Source: Auricularia sp. M13 (Eukaryota; Basidiomycota; Agaricomycetes; Auriculariales; Auriculariaceae). From it: a DNA stretch of 64,000 nucleotides. Both the position numbers and the translations under genes were made by a program. The stretch spans positions 2,976,001-3,040,000 of the forward strand of contig CM073203.1 of NCBI GenBank assembly GCA_037042915.1, given 5' to 3'. The notes under the pieces are model-generated. The model did not search any database. It was not told the origin of the DNA and saw nothing but the letters and a program-made list of their open reading frames with translations. Below are positions 57,401 through 64,000 of this stretch, in pieces. Positions within the stretch are counted from its first letter, which is position 1, and each line of letters opens with the position of its first letter.

Positions 57401-58036
57401 AGTCGAACAACACGCAGCTTATTACTCGCTGTTATACGAAAGACTCGAGCGCTTGAAATTACCAATCGCGCCTCACCTGCGCACTCTCACGAAGCCGGAC
57501 TTGCGCGACATCGACCTGCGAGGTGCGCACATGGGCTCCAGCCGCAACAGGACTTCGTGGATATGGGGCAAAGTCGGTGACGATGACGAGGTGAATACGG
57601 ACGAACTCGATTCGTGGGCCGAAGAAGGTGAGTGGAAACGCGACCATATTTCGTCGCTGATACCTCTCAGTCCAAAAAGTAGAATATAATCTCTGCTGGG
57701 CACGCGTGCAGAGGTGGAGCGAGCAAGTACTGTTACTTCAGGAGGAAATGCGTCGCACCCTGCTTTTCTTTCGGTACCACGTTCAGCAATGGCTCTCGCG
57801 CCGCGGATCGCGCGAAAAGAATCCAGGTTTCGACTCATATTGCGAGTTGTGAGTACGAGAAATTCTTTTCGTCGCTTCTCACTCACCGTCCGGCTAGGCA
57901 GGCCTCACACTTCGGCCAGCTATTGAGTCAGGCAAAGGTGGAATTCGGTCGCTGGCTCAGTAGCGAAGAGATTACGGACCTGACAATGATCGAGGATCCG
58001 AGTCAGTACAACTATATCTTGTATTGGCGCAACTGA
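54437..58036 (+). CDS. KDZ-superfamily transposase with CxC2 cluster
   Basis: The first exon is basic and disordered, then comes the CxC2 cysteine cluster: CPRCPNSDGRAEYKCLECF, MCKQCIVDAHRHSPFH and VRCGC. The KDZ catalytic region follows in order: FRMYCFLENLKENALRPPEP, VFCPACPQPGINM, FLDAKVSTRDGNFVIGQ, ICRHDMIEANGTADLVKGER, YDIVCKWWKNFF, NPERIWAVQGRIATSVQEMG and REDTINEHFKDWNM. A coiled C-terminus ends YNYILYWRN. Introns I could place join in phase, for example after KEATK, PSHQ, KDKSTDLV, KGER and DWNMQKTIDM. Three frame changes remain unexplained: near 56870, 57210 and 57290, all in the C-terminal coil. The copy is either young and newly inactivated or has assembly errors there. Confidence 0.83.
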
Positions 58037-58427
58037 CTCTTGTGACAGTGGAAGTAGAACCCTGATCCAGCCCGCTTGGCAGTTTCGGCACTCGGCGATA
58101 ACGGCGAGTTCACCGAGTTGATCTTGACAGGTGGATTTTCAGATGAGATTACGTAAACGCGAGCTCACGTTTCGGCGTCGCAGAGTATTCTTAAGCCATG
58201 ATTTTCACGAGAGAGAGAGCAATATTAACAGAATCTGCATGACAATTATTCAGCACGCCCTTGAATCTTTCGAGAAGAGGTCGCAATCAGCCGCAATGAT
58301 CACGACGGCAGAAACCGAAGTATCCAAGAAAACACCAATTCATTGAATATACAGGTATCACGGACGCGCAGAAATTACACCACAAAGTCAAGAAACAGGC
58401 GCAGGTAAACGAATTGAAGAACCGCGC
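58037..58427. other. 3' flank of the KDZ unit
   Basis: No gene. The right end of the transposon probably lies here or slightly beyond. Confidence 0.4.
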
Positions 58428-59010
58428 TCAAACCAAGCCCTCTTCCGCCATCCGCTCCAGCTCGAAGCTCGCGACGACAAGATTTCCGCGATGGAGATCA
58501 AGGTCTGGTTCCTGGCATCCAGATGCGTGAACGCGATGTAAGCGCTGTAGACGACCAGGAAGGCGGCGACGCGTCCAGGACGGGCACCGCAACGCGCCAA
58601 GCCAGCAAGCCACCAGCAGCTTGGCGATGCGAACACCGATGGGCTAAAAACTGTCAGAAACGCGAAAATAACGCACAGGTATCGTACATTATACGTCATC
58701 GCGCGATTCTGAACGCGCTGGGCGAGGAACGTCCCCAGCAGACGCGCTGACATCGATTGTGGCCACTGGTCCGCGAATGGCCGCCTCATCATCGCCTGCA
58801 CGCGCTCGCGGACGCCGTGTAGCGTGGTGGCCCTCGGCAGCGCTGGAGCTGGAGGGCGGGTCGCGAGTTGTTCGGCAACGAACGTCGGCCTTGCGTTCGG
58901 CACGCGTTGCTGTCGACCTCCGACGCGCGAATAAGAGAGCGGTCGGGTTGAGCTGGGCGCGGGGCGTCGCGCGCGTCGGATATGGGGCCGTTGGGTTCGT
59001 TGTAGCTCAT
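58428..59010 (-). pseudogene. Small membrane-protein gene, frame-broken
   Basis: An ATG at 59010 opens MSYNEPNGPISDARDAPRPA. Coding-like sequence continues in another frame as RRPFADQWPQSMSARLLGTF and YNVRYLCVIFAFLTVFSPSV, then hydrophobic VAAFLVVYSAYIAFTHLDAR. The last block, NLVVASFELERMAEEGLV, is in a third frame with a stop at 58428. Hydrophobic stretches suggest one or two TM helices. I see no introns that would join the pieces, so I read it as decayed. Family unknown. Confidence 0.45.
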
Positions 59011-59528
59011 GGTCTCTGCTGGAAAGAGAGTTCGAGCTCCGGCCTTGCAGTATGGACCAAATACTGGTCACCAAAGCCCGTTCGTCTCGCGCCGGCATGC
59101 CGGGCCACGAACTTCTTGCACTATCAATCGTGTACGACGCCGCCCAGGACGCCTCGCCGGTGCTGCAGTAGCCGCAGCCCGTCAGCTTGCTGCGCCGCCG
59201 CAAGACGCTCAACGGCGGGCGCGCGACGCCCACGCCCACACTACCCACCGCCCCGTCTACCGTGTCGCCTGCGCCTGCCAGCGCGCACGGGAACCGATAT
59301 ACGGCGACGCCCAGGTCAGTGCGCGCGCGTCACGCCGTCCATGTGTTGCTGACGGGGTCCGTAAATATTCACAAGGCTCAGCATGGACCTTCCCCGAGCG
59401 AAATCGCCCCACCCGACCCCGCGCATTGTCCCCGCGAGCGACCCGCTGCCGCACATTGCGCGCTGGCCGCTATCCTCCGTCGTGCCCGCGCTGCCGAGCG
59501 ACGAGCGCTCGTGCTCACGGTGCGCGCC
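59011..59528. other. GC-rich spacer
   Basis: CpG-rich, Ala/Arg/Pro-coding in every frame, leading into the minisatellite. No gene supported. Confidence 0.4.
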
Positions 59529-59950
59529 CACGCGCCGCGGCAGCGTCACGTCGACGTCCGCCGCGTGCGGCACGTATCGTCTCGCCCACCCTCACCCGCA
59601 TACCCGCGCGGCGCCGCCATATGGCATCGCGCGCCCTCTCCGCTGTCCGTCGTCCGTCCAGGCCCACGCGCCGCGGCAGCGTCCACGTCGACGTCCGCCG
59701 CGTGCGGCACGTATCGTCTCGCCCACCCTCACCCGCATACCCGCGCGGCGCCGCCATATGGCATCGCGCGCCCTCTCCGCTGTCCGTCGTCCGTCCAGGC
59801 CCACGCGCCGCGGCAGCGTCACGTCGACGTCCGCCGCGTGCGGCACGTATCGTCTCGCCCACCCTCACCCGCATACCCGCGCGGCGCCGCCATATGGCAT
59901 CGCGCGCCCTCTCCGCTGTCCGTCCAGGCCCACGCGCCGCGGCAGCGTCC
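59529..59950 (+). repeat. GC-rich minisatellite, ~137-bp unit, a little over three copies
   Basis: Copies begin with CACGCGCCGCGGCAGCGTC at 59529, 59665, 59802 and 59931. Each contains GCGGCACGTATCGTCTCGCC and a CATATGGCATCGCGC block. The third copy lacks one CGTCCGT unit (period 129). Copies are nearly identical, so the array expanded recently. Three long overlapping reading frames here are by-products of the repeat. Confidence 0.85.
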
Positions 59951-60043
59951 CGACGACGTCCGTCCATCGGCGGCGGCTGCAGCGCGTTCCGTAGATATAT
60001 CGAGATATATATATATATTTTTTGATTCTAAAACAAAACTGCT

Positions 60044-60128
60044 CAGCTGGGCACCTAAGGTGCCCAGCTGTTATAGAACAGTTAGAGATATATCTCCGGT
60101 GTTCTACAGAACACTGGAGATTATCTCT
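60044..60128. repeat. Two adjacent palindromes
   Basis: 60044-60070 is a perfect palindrome with 13-bp arms (CAGCTGGGCACCT) around one central A. 60084-60128 is a second, slightly imperfect hairpin (core CTCCGGTGTTCT pairing with AGAACACTGGAG, 2-nt loop). A short AT run (ATATATATATAT) precedes them at about 60005-60018. They may be the end of a foldback element or a cruciform-prone junction. Confidence 0.7.
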
Positions 60129-61791
60129 AGTGACTGAGAGTGTTGAGTATCTCTAGTACACAATGAGAGCTTTATGCCTCGAAGCATTCTTATCCCGGAC
60201 CCATCACTGTGTTTCAATGGACGCCGTTCTTGAGGAAGCATATTTGTGCAATAATCTTCATTTCGGCCTGCTACAAGCCGTTGCACTGTGCACGCTGGAT
60301 TAGCAACGAGTCCTGATTCTTCTGTAAATCCGGGTTTGCTCCGGAGCAGGTATCAGCCGCTCTGCCGCTTTGATGCTCTCGCACACCCCAGAGCAGCCAG
60401 AGCAGTCAGAGCATGGCCTTGCAAACTTGGGCGCAAGGTAACCGCGGTCAGCACACCCAAGTTCACTCAAAAACATATTTTAGATCATCTTCCTAATTCG
60501 CCTCAGATTACCCTGAAACAACCTTTTGGCATAGTGTCAAAAAAACCAATCTTTTTACAAGGTGTAGTCGACGTGGACTTGGGCAGTCTAGGGTGGACAT
60601 GCAGCGCGCTGCAATCGGCAGTCACCGGTTGACGAAAACTTTCCGCAGTCGCGGCAACAGTCGGATTCGGACACCGTCGGGGCCCCAAATACCCCTTGCC
60701 TTTCCTCCCCCACGACCGCGCTGCGCCGGCGCTGCCACATGTCCCGGTTTATGGTGCCACAGTCTGTTTGGCTCTCAGGGCTCTCTGTCTGGATTCTGTC
60801 TGGTACTCGTGTGCTGTGCTTTTCTATGGCTTGGGCTTTCTGACATCGGGCTCGTTGGCTGGTTGCTTGCTCTGGGAGTCTGGAAGGCTGACTGGCGCAT
60901 GTTCTGGGCTCGCTTTCTAGTTCCGCTGGCATTATTCCTCACTTTACCACTTTTTCAGACGCGAGCCGAGAACTGGTCAACACTGCGCGCACCTGGTATG
61001 TGTCTCGTCTTTCCCGTTATTGCTCCACATTGCTGACGCGTATCATCTCGCAGGTCCCTTCATGGATACCTGGTGAGTGTCATGCTTTCAATAGGCTAGA
61101 TTTGTGGCGTCTGTTGTATGACTATATATACGACTTTTGCGTAATCTATCATTTTTTGACACTTCCTCGTCGTGTGCGCGCAAAGTAAATCAAGGAAAGA
61201 AAGTAAGCAGCAAGCAAAATGTATATGTGGCGCACGGTGCTCCAGCATCCGCCAGAGCAGGCCAGAGCAGAGCTATGATGCTCCAGAGAAGGGTAGTCTC
61301 TTTCGCGCTCTGCCGCTCCGGAGTGAGCAGAGCGGGCCAGAGCAGCCCGGGATTTTACCGAAGTTCTGGTTTAACTCTAGCGGCGGGAAGTCTCTCCGAT
61401 GTGCATAATGGATGGGTACACTGAACTCTTGTGTAGTGGCTTGATGAATGGAGATGCAGCAAGCTCGGTCCGTCGGCAAGCGGTCAATGCCAGAAATGAA
61501 GTCTGTCGCCTTGAGCTTGAGGTTTTATGGATTAGGTATCTCACATGGCACAGCCGTCCTTGCGGCCGCGAACCTGAAGCCGTATTTCACACTAGATCGT
61601 CGCGAGTATGTGTAAAGCAAAATATAATTCGCACAGAGTTTAACGACTACGCAGTGAGTGCAACAAGTCTACACGGGAAAAACCCCTCCTCGTCAGGCTG
61701 GGAAAAAGTGCCGGTATCTTCGTTGCGAGCGCGGAATGGAACATTTAGCTGCCAGTACGAGCATGATGAGTATGGTGTATCAATGGGAGCG
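60129..61791. other. Spacer, possible old element
   Basis: No gene recognised. Near 60320-60350 and, inverted, near 61340-61372, similar blocks (GTAAATCCGGG and GTAAAATCCCGGG on opposite strands) flanked by CCAGAGCAG-type repeats may be worn inverted repeats of a ~1-kb element. Confidence 0.35.
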
Positions 61792-62292
61792 TCAAACGTA
61801 CATGGCCCAGGACTTGGAGTCCGTTGCTGGTGGCTGCACCTCGTGCTTCTTGAGCAAGTACACGGACACGAGGTTGTAAGTTGCCTTCCAGTGCTTCCAG
61901 TCTTTCTTGCTGGGAGAGCCGCTGGCGGCGCCGTCGATTGGCTGCGAGTAACGTGACACGCGGACTTCAAGAAGAACCAAGTCGCCTAGCTCAATCTCTG
62001 CCGCGCCAAGGGTTTTCATCGCTGAGCGCGGGAAAGCAAGCTTCGTCCTTGCATCATATATGTCTGTGAAAGGCTTTGGCTGCAATGTCATGAGCGACAA
62101 AGCAATATAGACATGCTGAAGACGCACCGATGGTTCATCTTCGCCTTCGCCTTTATAATTCATCCAACATGACGCACGCACACCATCGCGCAATGTGAGG
62201 TCAGCCTTGGAAGTCTTCGCTAGGATGATCGTCAGCAAACAAAAAATTGATTGCGGTAAGCGCACCAGTGTCCTCATTGGAGTACAGCTCAA
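61792..62292 (-). CDS. Domain-of-unknown-function protein, copy 2
   Basis: The frame reads LRDGVRASCWMNYKGEGEDE, LQHVYIALSLMTLQP, IYDARTKLAFPRSAMKTLGA, IELGDLVLLEVRVSRY, then W-containing WKHWKATYNLVSVYLLKKHE and a polar end. It matches the 31.6-kb copy in order (IYN, LPRSKM, NGDLVLVDATVHRY, WIANFNLNWIALL). The start is uncertain: sequence upstream of about 62230 in this frame is not convincing, so a 5' exon is likely missing. The family is unknown; alternating strands around the GDLVL motif suggest a small beta-domain. Confidence 0.5.
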   Translation of the reverse strand: MSCTPMRTLVRLPQSIFCLLTIILAKTSKADLTLRDGVRASCWMNYKGEGEDEPSVRLQHVYIALSLMTLQPKPFTDIYDARTKLAFPRSAMKTLGAAEIELGDLVLLEVRVSRYSQPIDGAASGSPSKKDWKHWKATYNLVSVYLLKKHEVQPPATDSKSWAMYV

Positions 62293-63202
62293 TGAGGAGT
62301 CAGGAGACAGTCGTTCCAGTTCGGCTTCTCGGCCGCGTGAGAAGCCAGTCCGGAATCCGCAATCTCCGCGCCGGGATCCCCTCAGGTTTCCCGTGCGCTA
62401 CGACAATCCGTAGCTTTGCGCTCAGGCGGCGAGGGCGCAAATTGTGAAAGACGCGCGCACATATGATCCACTGTATTACGCCATTTGTAATTCAATCATG
62501 TTCTCTCTCGGTTTCCTCCAAATTTCTTTGTCGTTGACGCCACAATGATAATACACCACAAAATGTTGCTCACAATCAGGGTGATTCCCATGGTGCCGCT
62601 GTTCAAGAATGAATACTGCCAGAACAGCAGCCTAGCTCGAGCACTCAACGGACAGTGCAAATCTCACGTCTCCGTAATCCCTTCATCGGAAACGCAGTGC
62701 CCTCACCCCCCCAAAGCGACTTCAAATGGCACGATGTATTGATAACTTATATCTCAGCCGCAATCTCTCGAATTTCGGATCTGGCAAGATATCTATTGAC
62801 GATGGTGTCCCTAGGTACGGGACTAGGCAGTTCTCCACGACTGAAAGACATCCGGCGCTTAATGAAGCAGCATTTTCATTGCAATCAGTCCAACACAGAT
62901 GCCAGGCTATACTTCAGCTTCTCTGACGTCGTTTTCCCGCCCTACTGACCTTCCTCGGACACTTGCACAACTTGGACACACTGCATCCGCATTGTCTTCA
63001 TATACAGTGTATAATGCAGTCAGTAAATCTCATACTAGCCCGGGCACGTTTATGATTAACGGCCGGCTATGCCGCTATGCTATATCTCAGCGCATATGTG
63101 GTTGCGCAGTGCTGGCATTGGCAGCGGCCGTCGTGGACGGCGTTAGGGGCGCCACGATCTGCATTTACCGTGCCGAGGAGCCGAACTGGAACGACCGTCC
63201 GT
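62293..63202. other. Spacer, nothing recognised
   Basis: Short frames only. AGCCGAACTGGAACGAC occurs near 63168 on the + strand and, inverted, near 62308; I see no larger element around it. Confidence 0.4.
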
Positions 63203-63962
63203 TCACCGCTCAATGAGGTTGGTACTCTTCGCCTCATCTTCCGCGTCAAGAGGAGAGACGGTGACATTGGCGGTGTTCGGCGGCGTCTTCTCGTTGTCAC
63301 CGAGAGATACGAAGGTGACCTTCCCCGCGACCCAAATGGTAATGACTTTCCTGGTCGCGGGATCGACCAAGTAGAAGCCCTTGCCACGCGGGGGATCTTC
63401 AACCTGAGCGAATCTCAGACCCGCGGGGACGTGCTTGATGTTGAACGTGAACGATTCCTTGTCAGCGTGGGCGCTGATGGCTTGGATGCGACTACAGAAG
63501 AGATAGCGTCAGTTAAATGTACCTATGTCTCAGTACTTGAAGCAACGCACGCCTTCAACTCCGCGCTGTATGATTTGGTGACGGGAAGGACAGTCTGCTT
63601 CTGTACGACGAGATCAACAACGTAGAGTATGAATGTGTAAGGTACGGACCTTGTCACTGCCGGTGCCCGCAACCTTCGCGTCTTCAACAACTTTGGGTTC
63701 AGTCGTTTCGGCTTCATCCTCGACAGGGCTGTGGATTATAAATGTTAGACAGCAGAACCGTGTGATAAAAACAGCACATACCCTGAGGTGGTGGTCTCGA
63801 CAACGTTTCCGTCGTTCTCCGCGTTCTCGACGTTGGTGTCCGTGTTCCTATTGCAGTTAGAACACGATCTCATTACAAAGATGCAAGGCATATTTACTTC
63901 GCTTTCTTGGGCGCAGATTCCTCGCCGCCGTCGCGAGCGTGCTTCACGGGTTTAGGAGGCAT
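63203..63962 (-). CDS. Small basic/acidic protein of unknown function
   Basis: Five exons, 63962-63898, 63847-63782, 63728-63650, 63600-63551 and 63491-63203, with introns of 50, 53, 49 and 59 nt, give 182 residues in a fully consistent frame. The first third is charged and disordered (MPPKPVKHARDGGEESAPKK, then an Asp/Glu/Thr-rich stretch). A compact domain follows at about 85-150: LPVTKSYSAELKARIQAIS, FTFNIKHVPAGLRFAQVEDP and RGKGFYLVDPATRKVITIWV, looking like a small alpha/beta fold. No signal peptide or TM. Not recognised; probably cytosolic or nuclear. Confidence 0.78.
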
Positions 63963-64000
63963 GTTTCAGCGATCAAGGGGAAATGGAGGGTGGGCACAGA

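Larger units (their letters stand above)
51922..58036 (+). mobile_element. KDZ DNA transposon unit, ends not located
   Basis: Companion gene and transposase sit head to tail with a 105-bp gap and share direction. These limits are the coding span only; I could not identify terminal inverted repeats or a target duplication by eye. KDZ elements are DNA transposons common in Agaricomycetes. Confidence 0.68.

Noticed and set aside
45945-58036. A TET/JBP dioxygenase that might accompany the KDZ unit.
   Set aside because: No HxD...H metal-binding pattern in a suitable fold was found in any gene here.
59009-60137. Long overlapping reading frames of 203-338 codons on the + strand, and others on the minus strand.
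   Set aside because: They read through the minisatellite in all frames and consist of repeated Arg/Ala/Pro strings; composition, not selection, keeps them open.
1-64000. tRNA, rRNA, CRISPR arrays, bacterial-style operons, retroelements or virus-like elements.
   Set aside because: No cloverleaf with intact A/B boxes, no spaced identical repeats and no reverse transcriptase, integrase, capsid or envelope motif was seen. Detection by eye is limited, so small RNAs may be missed.

Overview
The window looks like nuclear DNA of a mushroom-forming or wood-decay basidiomycete (Agaricomycetes). The evidence is dense intron-rich genes with 45-65 nt GT-AG introns carrying CTNAC-type branch sites, repeated F-box families, a KDZ-superfamily DNA transposon with a CxC2 cysteine cluster, and several protein types typical of Agaricomycete genomes. 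I see no rRNA, tRNA, CRISPR array, retroelement or virus-like element. Most exon models below were joined by hand; where I give an exon sum, it divides by three. Family names come from recall, not from a search.

Layout. 0.9-6.7 kb: three related single-pass membrane proteins with a signal peptide or missing 5' end, a beta-type ectodomain, a Ser/Thr stalk, one TM helix and a long tail; the first runs leftward, the next two rightward. 7.2-8.5 kb: an uncharacterised multi-exon gene. 10.1-11.3 kb: an NmrA-like NAD(P)-binding protein with a probable GC-AG intron. 12-14.3 kb: an F-box gene and a broken copy beside it. 15.1-18.4 kb: a tandem pair of coiled-coil proteins, the second apparently frameshifted. 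19.9-20.7 kb: a membrane-anchored glutaredoxin-fold protein with no cysteine at all. 21.1-26.5 kb: one F-box/LRR gene, a tandem pair of a second F-box family and a fragment.

27.6-29.5 kb: a secreted-protein gene whose 5' half does not stay in frame, and a small GPI-anchored wall protein. 31.6-45 kb is a decaying, repeat-rich stretch. It holds a hAT-like MITE inside an N-terminal-domain gene, a 1.16-kb element with ~130-bp terminal inverted repeats inside an F-box gene, a frameshifted F-box copy, a second MITE with perfect 8-bp target duplications, a tail-only membrane protein and an inverted F-box relic.

45.9-50.2 kb: a small nuclear-looking protein (cysteine cluster, NLS, C-terminal SUMO-interaction motif) and a ~1,000-residue protein with WD-like and RS-rich parts. 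51.9-58.0 kb: a KDZ transposon unit with its usual companion gene. 58.4-64 kb: a broken membrane-protein gene, a ~137-bp minisatellite, a palindrome cluster, a second copy of the 31.6-kb domain and a well-resolved 182-residue protein.

Themes: local duplication (membrane proteins, coiled-coil pair, at least nine F-box loci) followed by decay, and non-autonomous DNA elements landing in host genes. An uninterrupted paralogue beside the 1.16-kb insertion preserves the empty site.
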